Under the pieces are notes generated by a model, which did no database searches, was not told the DNA's origin, and saw only the letters and a program-made list of their open reading frames with translations. From the NCBI GenBank assembly GCA_026874595.1, contig CM049314.1, forward strand, positions 23,385,729-23,449,728: a DNA stretch of 64,000 nt, in the 5' to 3' direction. This document shows positions 36,117 through 47,721 of this stretch, piece after piece. Numbering within the stretch: the first letter of the stretch is position 1; every line of letters begins with the position of its first letter. The DNA comes from Sipunculus nudus (Eukaryota > Annelida > Sipuncula > Golfingiida > Sipunculidae). The translations under genes were made by a program, and so were the position numbers.

Positions 36117-37865
36117 GTCAGTATAACTTATATTCATTGATAAAGCATAAGAAAATTGAATTCACACATAGCATTATTCCACTCTTTCTTTTTAAAAATT
36201 ATTTAGATTTAATTGAAGTTTTGGAAATTCTCACATTTGACATGATACATGGAAGATTTAGCTAAAGTCAAGAGTTTATGTGGACATGGTTGGGATGATT
36301 GCAATATCATTTGTCGCTCCTTTAGCTAAGCTGATTTTGAGTCTTAATGAGTTATAGCAATTGGTCTGTTATCCTTACATCTAGCCATGAATTACACAAC
36401 TCAGTAGTCACTTATATTGGGTTAGGCAGGGGAATGTACTGCAATGGTCAAGCATCCTGTTGCATTGATATAGCTCTTATTCTTAACATTAGGCAACGAG
36501 TGATGAATTTATACAAAAGAATGATGAAAACTCATTAACCAAGCTGAAAATCTACCTCTGTGGTAACAAGCCCTGCATCATTTACAAGTTGCCTGTTGTC
36601 CAGTACCCATGTTTGCCATGCTTGTATTCAGGTGGCCATAAGGTAAACGAACATGCAGAAAGATTTATATATGCTGAGGTAAAATGAACACATAGTAGGT
36701 GTTTCCAGGATTATACTAAAAACCTAACAATTGGTAGAGTCAATGTCAGAAATGACAAACCTGTTTACATCCTCATACAGCCTGAGAGTGCAGTCCTTGA
36801 TGCAAGATTTAAAGGTTGCAGAGTAATACAGACTGTCTAAAGTCAGAGGGCCGAAATGGCGCTACCTTCCATTTTGTTTTACTGAAAGTCTGGGCAAACA
36901 GGGTACAGATCATAGCTTTAAGACAAGTTCTAACTTGATATCAGAATTGGTCCTCATGGAATCTTATCGGAAACATGAAATGAGGCCATATAGGATATGG
37001 ATGAAAACACAATTTTTAGCACCCTTTGATTCACTCTTCTTGGTGTTTAGTGTTTACTGAATATCTGTACCCTGTTTGCATCTGCCTGCAAACAGGGTAC
37101 AGATCATAGCTTTAAGACAAGTTCTAACTTGATATCAGAATTGGTCCTCATGGAATCTTATCGGAAACATGAAATGAGGCCATATAGGATATGGATGAAA
37201 ACACAATTTTTAGCACCCTTTGATTCACTCTTCTTGGTGTTTAGTGTTTACTGAATATCTGTACCCTGTTTGCATCTGCCTGCAAACAGGGTACAGATCA
37301 TAGCTTTAAGACAAGTTCTAACTTGATATCAGAATTGGTCCTCATGGAATCTTATCGGAAACATGAAATGAGGCCATATAGGATATGGATGAAAACACAA
37401 TTTTTAGCACCCTTTGATTCACTCTTCTTGGTGTTTAGTGTTTACTGAATATCGGATTTGTATTTGATTATATAATTGAAATTACAAGCCTCATTTCAAC
37501 ATACTTCTGTCAGCATTATAATTTTAAACAAAATGGCAGAGCAAATTTCTAAAATTTGCCCCTAACATTTGTGAAACTTTTATGCTTTTTTTAATTCCAT
37601 TTAAAGTAAATCCATGCAGCAACTCATGATTTCTTATTTATAGTGATTATGATTGTCTTGAACTTTGACATGTGTGCTGTTATGTGGCAGCTTTTTTCTG
37701 TTTTGTAAGATCAAGTTGTGGCCCCATCCATAATTTCTTATTTCTTTATGCAGGTTTTCAAAATGGTAATTTAGGACCTGCATTATCATGTGCCACTTTA
37801 CAAATTGGTAGCAATTATTTCAATATTGAATTAAGGTATGTGAATTTGTGTGACTTTGTTTCCAG
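36117..37865 (+). other. Intron 1 of the FASTKD-like gene
   Basis: GTCAGT donor and TTGTTTCCAG acceptor. It contains the 194-bp triplication. No other exon is needed, because exon 1 (phase 1) joins exon 2 in frame. Confidence 0.6.
36894..37453. repeat. 194-bp tandem triplication with perfect hairpins at the unit junctions
   Basis: GCAAACAGGGTACAGATC recurs at 36,894, 37,088 and 37,282, giving a 194-bp period over 2.9 units. The three copies look identical. Each junction (37,063-37,104 and 37,257-37,298) is a perfect inverted repeat with two 18-base arms, ATCTGTACCCTGTTTGCA and its complement, around the loop TCTGCC. The array can equally be read as 188-bp elements with 18-bp terminal inverted repeats, separated by a 6-bp spacer. 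Confidence 0.95.
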
Positions 37866-37938
37866 AGTTTGAACAGAAGACTCTGGTAATTCAGCTGATC
37901 GGTTTTCTCACAGAGAGAGATTCTTCAGGAGTTACTAG
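37866..37938 (+). CDS. FASTKD-like gene, exon 2 (73 bp)
   Basis: A small exon between acceptor TTGTTTCCAG (ending 37,865) and donor ACTAG/GTATGT (37,938/37,939). Joined to the single leftover G of exon 1 it reads E-FEQKTLVIQLIGFLTERDS and on to SGVT without a stop, leaving two bases (AG) for exon 3. Both sites and the phase fit, and its composition is less AT-rich than the flanks. No other evidence supports it. Confidence 0.65.
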
Positions 37939-39433
37939 GTATGTCAAACTGTTGTTTGAGTCAATTTGTGTCAGCAATCATAGTCTCTTGTTCACACAGT
38001 AAAATTTCTTGCATAAGGATATAGATTATGCTCTTTTCAAATGTATTCTATGATTTTTTTCTCATAGAATTGCCTTACAGGGCCTTGCTTTTTTTTTTGC
38101 ACTTTTTCAAAATGGTCTATAATAAAAAATATATATCATTTGTGTTATATTTACATATATTATTGGTTGTAACAGTTGAAATGGATATATACATGTATAC
38201 AACATTGATTTGCTCTTATTTTTAATATGTTTAAGGAATCTATTTTAAATCTTAGATATAAATGAATTTTTCAATGTTAGTTGATTAAATATGCTAATAA
38301 GAATATAATTAAGTGTGAAACCTATATAAAATTTTATGTGCAAAGGCTCCGATGAATGGCAGTTGGAAATATTGTTGTCATGGAATAATATTTCTTGTCA
38401 TTTAACGAAAATATAGCTGTTTCATTTTTAGTGTTATTTATATTTTCTAAAAATGGTTTAAAATAAAACTTCTTTTTTTGGTGGGGGGAGGGGGAGATAT
38501 ATGATGAAATACAGACTGACACCAGTCCTGGCTACACCTCACCCCTTCTCATTTAAAATTGTTTAACAATTGTTCTATTAAAAACATCAACAGTATATGA
38601 CATGATATGTATGAATAAGCAATATTCTTTAACAAGAAAAGGTATGAAAGGTTTTACAATAGATGTTAGCGTAGTAAGGCCTGATAACATTAAATTTTTA
38701 TTAGTTCTATATAAAACCTGAGCACATAAAACTATTTTTTTTTGTCCCCAACATCACAGACAGGGGACATTGATTTGGGTTTGTCTGTCCTTCTGTCTTT
38801 CTGTCTGTCAGGTTTTCAATTCCATGCAATAACTTTCCTAAATATTATCTGATTTGATTCAAATTTTGGTCAGTGAATGCTCTTATGCAGACCTTAGTTG
38901 GGATTGGTTTGGTAGTGTCTGTCTGAAAACTCATTCTCTAGCTCAAAGACAAATATATTATTTTTTTTTCCTATTTCACAACCAAAATTATGAAGTGGAG
39001 ACACCTTCAGGCAAACATAAAAACTTAAACATAATGATCAGGGTAGCATGAAAGACAACAAGAGGCTGAAGCGGGGGACTTAAAATTCCATGAATTTGCT
39101 TGCTTTTATTACACATCTAACATTACTTGCAGTAAAACTTTCATATGAAGACTGTTACTCTACTGATGTACTAGTGCTAACCCTAAAAAATGCTTAGTGT
39201 GCAAGGGAATGCACATAAAAGATAAAATATAATAAAATAAAAAAAAAAAATTTAATGTTTGCATCATCAAGGAGAAAAACTTTAGCAGATCTAGATTTTA
39301 AATAGAAAATATTACTTTCTGAATAAAAAAAAATGAATCAAGAATCAGATCAAAATGCAGTTAATGTATTTGTATGTCAAATTGATGGAAGACTACTCAG
39401 CAAATTATCTGGCATACTTTATTTATATTTCAG
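37939..39433 (+). other. Intron 2 of the FASTKD-like gene
   Basis: GTATGT donor and TTTATATTTCAG acceptor. It contains poly-T and poly-A patches and the hairpin-led repeat fragment at 38,744. Confidence 0.6.
38744..39060 (+). mobile_element. Hairpin-led repeat fragment
   Basis: GTCCCC (38,744-38,749) pairs with GGGGAC (38,763-38,768) and is followed by a TCTGTC-rich stretch (GTCTGTCCTTCTGTC). The build matches the leaders at 40,018 and 40,183: hairpin, CTGTC-rich stretch, then sequence like that of the tandem units (ataactttccta, attcaaattttggtcag). The right end is unclear. Confidence 0.45.
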
Positions 39434-39558
39434 TCCTCCAGGCCTCCAAAGGTCACCTATTTCTCATGATCAGCTTATACTGGCAGGGGCACTGGACGCA
39501 GTTTTCAAGGATGAAGTTGTAAAGCATGGAGTTCACTCACAGAATGGAATATTGATAG
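39434..39558 (+). CDS. FASTKD-like gene, exon 3 (125 bp)
   Basis: Acceptor ATTTATATTTCAG ends at 39,433 and donor ATAG/GTATGC is at 39,558/39,559. Exon 2's leftover AG plus the first T gives Ser, followed by PPGLQRSPISHDQLILAGAL and DAVFKDEVVKHGVHSQNGIL, then I. This resembles the segment of FASTKD proteins just before the RAP domain (aL-xx-vf-xx-v-x-G-xx-ID). One base, G, is left over. The strong acceptor at 39,823 (TTTTGTCTTGCAG) would give Glu-Lys-Ser-stop in the required phase, so the true next exon is not identified. No RAP-domain exon occurs before the satellite begins at 40,013. The stretch 39,559-40,012 shows no other feature. Confidence 0.65.
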
Positions 39559-40012
39559 GTATGCAGGAACTTTTAAAATGGTATTAACACAAAGAAAAGA
39601 TTGTTTTATTGAAGGGTAGGTCCAAAGCCTGTTGATGGGATTGATAGATGATGAAGGTATGCAAACAAAAAGGATGATATGTTATAATAAAGCCTTCTGG
39701 ATGTCAGGTTTTATAAGCACAGAGCCAGAAGTTATCCAGAAATCATAACCAGTCAGTGTCATTTAAACCTGTGAGTGAATCTCTTAGGTTCTGTCTATAT
39801 TTTACTACCATTTTGTCTTGCAGAAAAATCGTGAATATGAAACCCTCTGGGGGAAAAAGATGAGCCATCAGCTAAAAAGAACAAATGGCCTGTATGCATC
39901 CACAAATGCAAACCCATTAGTTATCACGCCTTCTAGAAATATGGTCCGTTAATCAGCAAGCATAACTCTGTATAATATGGAATGGTAACTGGCCCATGCA
40001 AATATAAATGGA

Positions 40013-40182
40013 TTTTTTAGCTCGGCTTACTGTAAGTCATCTGAGCTATAGCGATACCCTTGTCTGTCGGCTGTCTGACCATCCGGCTGTCTGTCCCTTA
40101 ATAAGGCACAAATTGTAACCACTGGACCTGGAATCTTCTAACTTGGAAACCTGGAATTAGGTCACTGTTACCCATATTATTG
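40013..40182 (+). mobile_element. Hairpin leader and truncated first monomer of the satellite
   Basis: TTTTTTAG (40,013-40,020) runs into a hairpin whose ends are TAGCTC (40,018) and GAGCTA (40,043-40,048), with an inner palindrome CTTACTGTAAG. A CTGTC-rich stretch follows to about 40,097. From about 40,101 (ataaggcacaaattgtaacc) the sequence is a 339-bp satellite monomer entered midway, lacking about 35 bases after AATCTTCT. I recall similar TTTTTAGCTC leaders as very common in bivalve genomes. It looks like the 5' end of the element whose interior became the satellite. Confidence 0.6.
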
Positions 40183-42173
40183 TATCCCCAGACAAAGTCG
40201 GGATACTATGGTTTCACAACCGTCCGGCCGCCGCCGCCGCAGAAAAACATTGTGAGCGGGATAACTCAAAAAATGTTTCACTGATCTTTTTCAAACTTAA
40301 CATTTGTATAGATATAGGTAATGGGATGAAGCCTATTTAAAATGGGGTCATGACCTATGCTAGGAGAGTGACCTTGACCTTGAATAGGTCCATTTTTGCT
40401 GAAAATAACATAAATTCTTAAATATCTCAAGAAAGCTTGCATGGACTGATCCAAAAATCAAGGTGAGTGAAGATCTTTGATAGCCATGTGATATACCGGA
40501 AACTGGTGGCGCCACCTATTATCCTTTTCTTGTTTTTACGCCTTTTAATACCCCCATAATTGCCACTTGACAGTACTGTAAGCATTATAAGTCAAAAACT
40601 AATGGACAGATTTCTTTCATATTATGCACATGTAGAGAGATGGGTTATGGGAATAGGTCTATTTACATTTGGGTCATGACCTTTACCATGAGAGTGGCCT
40701 TGACCTTTAATGTGTCCATATTTGGTGAAAACCACACACCTCTTATGATATCTCCAGTGTTGATAGCCATATGGATTTCAAACGTGACTTATGTATGGCC
40801 CACCACTAAAGTAAGAACCCTATAGGTTCTAGGGTCATAAGGTCAAAGGTTAAGGTCACTGGACTCGCATCTTAAAAGATACTGTGGATGCATTTTAAGC
40901 CAAATATTCATCCCAGGTCTTCCATCTTGAATATATACCTCACTTGCCAATAGTGGATGATCCATATCAAATTTGCGGTCACAAGGTCAAAGGTCAAGGC
41001 CACTGGAGCTATCTGTCAAAAAAATAGTTTCTGGATGATAATTCCTGCTTTTATTGATGTATTGATTTCAAACTTGACTAATATATGTCCAATTGAAAAA
41101 GCAAGACTCCAATTGATTTTGGGATCATGAGGTCAAAGGTCAAGGTCACAGGACACATCTTTAAAAAGATTGTGGATGCATTTTCAGCCAAACATTTCAT
41201 CTCAGACCTTTCATCTTGCACATTTAGTTAATCTGCCAATAGAGGAAGACCCCTACCAAATTTGAGGTCACAAGGTCAAAGGTCAAGGTCACAGGAGCCA
41301 TCTGTCCAAAAATTAGTTTCTGGATGATAATTCCTGCTTTTATTGATGTATGGATTTCAAACTTGACTTGTATATGACCCATTGGAAAAGCAAGACCCGA
41401 ATTAATTATGGGGTCATGAGGTCAAAGGTCAAGATTACAGGACACATCTTTAAAAAGATTGTGGATGCATTTTCAGCAAAACAATTCATCTCAGATCTTT
41501 CATCCTGCACATATAGTTCACCTGCCAAGAGAGGAAGACCCCTATCAATTTTGAGGTCACAAGGTCAAAGGTGAAGGTCACAGGAGCCATCTGTCCAAAA
41601 ATTAGTTTCTGGATGATAATTCCTGCTTTTATTGATGTATGGATTTCAAACTTGACTTGTTTATGTCCCATAGGAAAAGCAAGCCCCGAATTGATTTTGG
41701 GGTCATGAGGTCAACGGTCAAGGTCACAGGACACATCTTTAAAAAGATGTGGATACACTTTCAGCCAAACATTTCATCTCAGATCTTTCATCTTGCACAT
41801 ATAGTTCACCTGCAAAGAGAGGAAGAACCCTATCAATTTTGAGGTAACAAGGTCAAAGGTGAAGGTCACAGGAGCCATCTGTTCAAAAATTAGTTTCTGG
41901 ATGTTAATACCTGCTTTTATTGATGTATAGATTTCAAACTTGACTTGTATATGTCCCATTGGAAAAGCAAGACCCAAATTGATTTTGGGGTCATGAGGTC
42001 AAAGGTCACAGGACACATCTTTAAAAAAATCAAGGTCACAGGACCAACATCTTCAGAAAGATTGTGGATTGGTAGATGGAAGAAACAATAATTGCTTGCC
42101 AAGTGTCAGTATATGCTGCTAAAAATGGGGGCCTATTCTTAAAGGGGTGGTGGGCGTAATATGTCTGGGGATA
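40183..42173 (+). mobile_element. 2-kb element with 12-bp terminal inverted repeats inserted in the satellite
   Basis: TATCCCCAGACA (40,183-40,194) and its exact complement TGTCTGGGGATA (42,162-42,173) bound the insert. The left end folds again (GTATCCC with GGGATAC). Outside, the left flank ends in satellite sequence (gttacccatattattg) and the right flank resumes it (actatggagctccgaag). The insert therefore splits one monomer. Inside are two copies of a roughly 330-bp unit (from about 40,290 and 40,620) and then the 289-bp array. There is no open frame for an enzyme. The architecture (hairpin ends, internal tandem array, no coding capacity) is like the Pearl/Helitron-related elements described in bivalves. 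Superfamily not proven. Confidence 0.75.
40760..42075 (+). repeat. 289-bp tandem repeat rich in AGGTCA half-sites
   Basis: CTGGATGATAATTCC starts at 41,031, 41,320 and 41,609, with CTGGATGTTAATACC at 41,897, so the period is 288-289 bp over about 4.5 units. Each unit has two half-units of about 145 bp. Each half-unit carries one block like AAGGTCAAAGGTCAAGGTCA, so about nine blocks lie between 40,829 and 42,015. Confidence 0.9.
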
Positions 42174-42484
42174 TATCTAGTTCAAACTATGGAGCTCCGA
42201 AGTACCCCCCAGAATAATGAAACATTTGATACAAAAGCTCAAATATCTGAACAACTAATGCATTGATCGCCATGATTCTTTGCATGGATATTTATCATAT
42301 TTTCTGCAAACTGGTGGCGCCACCTGTATTTTTTTATTTGTTACGATATTTTTTCTCTGTTTTTGAGACCTCAAATGATGCCGTCATCTGTTAACAGAGC
42401 ACAAATAGTAACCACTGGATCTGGAATCTACCCACTTTACATCCAGAGAGGTCCATTAAAAGTCTTCTTGGAAACCTGGAATTA

Positions 42485-43560
42485 GGTGTCTGTTACCCAT
42501 ATTCTTCCATCTATGGGGCTCCCCAGCACCCCCCCCCCCCCCAGAATAATGAAAAATTTGATACAAATGCTCAAATATCTGAATAACTCATGCATCGATC
42601 ACCATGAATCTTTGCATGGATATTGATTATGGAGCGTTTCATCAGTTTCTGCAGACTGGTGGCACCTACTGTATTTTTTTTTAAATTTTTATGATTTTTT
42701 ACTCTATTTTTGAGACCTCAGAAGATGCCGTCATATGTTAACAGGGCACAAATCTTAACCACTGGTCCTTGAATCTTCTCACTTTACATCCAGAGAGGTA
42801 CATGAAAAGTCATCTTGGTATCCTGGAATTAGGTCTCTGTTACCCATATTCTTCCATCTATGGGGCTCCGAAGTACCTCCCAGAATAATAAAAAATTTGA
42901 TACAAAAGCTCAAGTATCTGAACAACTAATACGTTGATCACCATGATTCTTTGCATGGATATTAATCATGGAATGTTTTATCAGTTTCTGCAGACTGGTG
43001 GCCCTATCTTTCTTTTTTCGATTTTTTACAATTTTCTTTCTGTTTTTGAGACCTCAAAAGATGCCGTCATCTGTTAACTAGGCACAAATCTTAACACCTA
43101 GACCTGGAATCTTCTCACATTACTTCCAAAGAGGTCCAAAGAAAAGTCTTCTTGTAAACCTGAAAATAGGTCTCTGTTACCAATATTCTTCCAACTATGG
43201 GGCTCCCCAGTACCCGCCAGAATAATAAAAAATTTGACACAAAAGCTCAAGTATCTGAACAACTAATTCATTGATCACCATAATTCTTTGCACCAATATT
43301 GATCATTGAGTGTTTTATCAGTTTCTGCAGACTGGTGGTGCAACCTGTATTTTTTTATTTGTTACGATTTTTTTTCTCTGTTTTTGGGACCTCAAAAGAT
43401 GCCGTCATCTGTTAACAGGGCACAAATTGAACCGCTGGACCTGGAATCTTCTCACTTTACATCCAGAGAGGTCCATGAAAAGTCTTCTTGGAAACCTGGA
43501 ATTAGGTCTCTGTTACCAATATTCTTCCATCTATGGGGCTCGAAGTACCCCCCCGATTTA
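42485..43560 (+). repeat. A-B-C monomer cassette, copy 1
   Basis: Three diagnostic monomers in order: A (GGTGGCACCTACTG, ACCTCAGAAGATG), B (GGTGGCCCTATCTTTC, TTAACACCTAGACC) and C (GGTGGTGCAACC, TTTTTGGGACC). The left edge is the change ATTAGGTGTC followed by a long C run. The right edge is a C run followed by GATTTATAAAAA. Confidence 0.9.
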
Positions 43561-46500
43561 TAAAAAATTTGATACAAAAGCTCAAATATCTGAACAACTA
43601 ATGCATTGATCACCATGATTCTTTGCACGAATATATATCATGGAGTGTTTTATCAGTTTCTGCAGACTGTTGGCGCAACCTGTATTTTTTTTATTTTTTA
43701 CAATTTTTTTCTCTATTTTTGAGACCACAAAAGATGCTGTCATCTGTTAACAGGGCACAAATCATAACCGCTGGACCTGGAATCTTCTCCCTTTACATCA
43801 GAGAGGTACATGAAAAGTCTTCTTTGAAACCTGGAATTAGGTCTCTGTTACCCATATTCTTCCATCTATGGGGCTCAGCAGTACCCCCCAGAATAATAAA
43901 AAAATTGATACAAAAGCTCAAATATCTGAACAACTAATGCATTGATCACCATGATTCTTTGCACGAATATATATCATGGAGTGTTTTATCAGTTTCTGCA
44001 GACTGTTGGCGCAACCTGTATTTTTATATTTTTTTACAATTTTTTTTCTCTGTTTTTGAGACCTCAAAAGATGCCGTGATCTGTTAACAGGGCACAGATC
44101 GTAACAGCTACACCTGGAATCTTCTCACTTTACATCCAGAGAGGTACATGAAAAGTCTTCTTGGAAACCTCGAATTAGGTCTCTGTTACCCATTTTCTTC
44201 CATCTATGGGGCTCCCCAGTACCCCCCAGAATAATAAATAATTTGATACAAAAGCTCAAATTTCTGAACAACTAATGCATTGAACACCATGATTATTTGC
44301 TTGGATATTAATCATGGAATGTTTTATCAGTTTCTGCAGACTGGTGGCCCCATCTCTATTTTTTTTTATTTTTTACGATTTTTTTTCTCTGTTTTTGAGA
44401 CCTCAAAAGATGCCGTGATCTGTTAACAGGGCACAGATCGTAACCGCTGGACCTGGAATCTTTTCACTTTACATTCAGAGAGGTACATGAAAAGTCTTCT
44501 TGGAAACCTCGAATTAGGTCTCTGTTACCCATATTCTTCCATCTATGGGGCTCAGCAGTACCCCCCAGAATAATAAAAAAATTGATACAAAAGCTCAAAT
44601 ATCTGAACAACTAATGCATTGATCACCATGATTCTTTGCACGAATATTTATCATGGATTGTTTTATCAGTTTCTGCAGACTGGTGGCGCCACCTGTATTT
44701 TTTTTATTTTTTACGATTTTTTTTCTCTGTTTTTGAGACCTCAAAAGATGCCGTGATCTGTTAACAGGGCACAGATCGTAACCGCTGGACCTGGAATCTT
44801 TTCACTTTACATTCAGAGAGGTCCATGAAAAGTCTTCTTGTAAACCTGGAATTAGGTCTCTGTTACCCATATTCTTCCATCTATGGGGCTCAGCAGTACC
44901 CCCCAGAATAATAAAAAAATTGATACAAAAGCTCAAATATCTGAACAACTAATGCATTGATCACCATGATTCTTTGCACGAATATATATCATGGAGTGTT
45001 TTATCAGTTTCTGCAGACTGTTGGCGCAACCTGTATTTTTATATTTTTTTACAATTTTTTTTCTCTGTTTTTGAGACCTCAAAAGATGCCGTGATCTGTT
45101 AACAGGGCACAGATCGTAACCGCTGGACCTGGAATCTTCTCACTTTACATTCAGAGAGGTCCATGAAAAGTCTTCTTGTAAACCTGGAATTAGGTCTCTG
45201 GTACCCATATTCTTCCATCTATGGGGCTCAGCAGTACCCCCCAGAATAATAAAAAAAATTGATACAAAAGCTCAAATATCTGAACAACTAATGCATTGAT
45301 CACCATGATTCTTTGCATGAATATATATCATGGAGTGTTTTATCAGTTTCTGCAGACTGTTGGTGCAACCTGTATTTTTTTTATTTTTTACAATTTTTTT
45401 CTCTATTTTTGAGACCACAAAAGATGCTGTCATCTGTTTACAGGGCACAAATCGTAACAGCTACACCTGGAATCTTCTCACTTTACATCCAGAGAGGTAC
45501 ATGAAAAGTCTTCTTGGAAACCTCGAATTAGGTCTCTGTTACCCATTTTCTTCCATCTATGGGGCTCGAAGTACACCCCAGAATAATAAATAATTTGATA
45601 CAAAAGCTCAAATTTCTGAACAACTAATGCATTGAACACCATGATTATTTGCTTGGATATTAATCATGGAATGTTTTATCAGTTTCTGCAGACTGGTGGC
45701 CCGAACTCTATTTTTTCGATTTTTCACAATTTTTTTACTCTGTTTTTGAGACCTCAAAAGATGCGGTGATCTGTTAGCAGGGCACAAATCGAAACTCCTG
45801 GACCTGGAATCTTCTCCCTTTACATTCAGAGAGGTCCATGAAAAGTCTTCTTGTAAACCTGGAATTAGGTCTCTGTTACCCATATTCTTCCATCTATGCA
45901 TGGGGCTCTGCAGTACCCCCCAGAATAATAAAAAAATTTGATACAAAAGCTCAAATATCTGAACAACTAATGCATTGATCACCATGATTCTTTGCACGAA
46001 TATTTATCATGGATTGTTTTATCAGTTTCTGCAGACTGGTGGCGCCACCTGTATTTTTTTTATTTTTTACGATTTTTTTTCTCTTTTTTGATGCCTCAAA
46101 AGATGCTGTCATCTGTTTACAGGGCACAAATCGTAACCGCTGGACCTGGAATCTTCTCACTTTACATCCAGAGAGGTACATGAAAAGTCTTCTTGGAAAC
46201 CTCGAATTAGGTCTCTGTTACCCATTTTCTTCCATCTATGGGGCTCCCCAGTACCCCCCAGAATAATAAATAATTTGATACAAAAGCTCAAATTTCTGAA
46301 CAACTAATGCATTGAACACCATGATTATTTGCTTGGATATTAATCATGGAATGTTTTATCAGTTTCTGCAGACTGTTGGCCCCATCTCTATTTTTTCGAT
46401 TTTTCACAATTTTTTTTCTCTGTTTTTGAGACCTCAAAAGATGCCGTGATCTGTTAACAGGGCACAGATCGTAACCGCTGGACCTGGAATCTTTTCACTT

Positions 46501-47721
46501 TACATTCAGAGAGGTCCATGAAAAGTCTTCTTGTAAACCTGGAATTCGGTCTCTGTTACCCATATTCTTCCATCTATGGGGCTCAGCAGTACCCCCCAGA
46601 ATAATAAAAAAATTGATACAAAAGCTCAAATATCTGAACAACTAATGCATTGATCACCATGATTCTTTGCACGAATATATATCATGGAGTGTTTTATCAG
46701 TTTCTGCAGACTGTTGGCGCAACCTGTATTTTTTAATTTTTTTTACAATTTTTTTTCTCTGTTTTTGAGACCTCAAAAGATGCCGTGATCTGTTAACAGG
46801 GCACAGATCGTAACCGCTGGACCTGGAATCTTCTCACTTTACATTCAGAGAGGTCCATGAAAAGTCTTCTTGTAAACCTGGAATTAGGTCTCTGGTATCC
46901 ATATTCTTCCATCTATGGGGCTCAGCAGTACCCTCAAGAAAAATAAAAAAAATTGATACAAAAGCTCAAATATCTGAACAACTAATGCATTGATCACCAT
47001 GATTCTTTGCACGAATATATATCATGGAGTGTTTTATCAGTTTCTGCAGACTGTTGGTGCAACCTGTATTTTTTTTATTTTTTACAATTTTTTTCTCTAT
47101 TTTTGAGACCACAAAAGATGCTGTCATCTGTTTACAGGGCACAAATCGTAACAGCTACACCTGGAATCTTCTCACTTTACATCCAGAGAGGTACATGAAA
47201 AGTCTTCTTGGAAACCTCGAATTAGGTCTCTGTTACCCATTTTCTTCCATCTATGGGGCTCGAAGTACACCCCAGAATAATAAATAATTTGATACAAAAG
47301 CTCACATTTCTGAACAACTAATGCATTGAACACCATGATTATTTGCTTGGATATTAATCATGGAATGTTTTATCAGTTTCTGCAGACTGGTGGCGCCATC
47401 TCTATTTTTTCGATTTTTCACAATTTTTTTTCTCTGTTTTTGAGACCTCAAAAGATGCGGTGATCTGTTAGCAGGGCACAAATCGTAACCCCTGGACCTG
47501 GAATCTTCTCCCTTTACATTCAGAGAGGTCCATGAAAAGTCTTCTTGTAAACCTGGAATTAGGTCTCTGTTACCCATATTCTTCCATCTATGGGGCTCAG
47601 CAGTACCCCCCCCCCCCCAGAATAATAAAAAATTTGATACAAAAGCTCAAATATCTGAACAACTAATGCATTGATCACCATGATTCTTTGCATGAATATA
47701 TATCATGGAGTGTTTTATCAG

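Noticed and set aside
36117-36265. Continuation of FASTKD-like exon 1 to the stop at 36,263
   Set aside because: A good donor site lies at 36,117, composition changes there, and exons 2 and 3 continue the protein in phase.
39824-39952. Possible terminal exon after the acceptor at 39,823
   Set aside because: The only long open frame there needs phase 0, while exon 3 leaves one base. The required phase stops after three codons. Nothing in it resembles a RAP domain.
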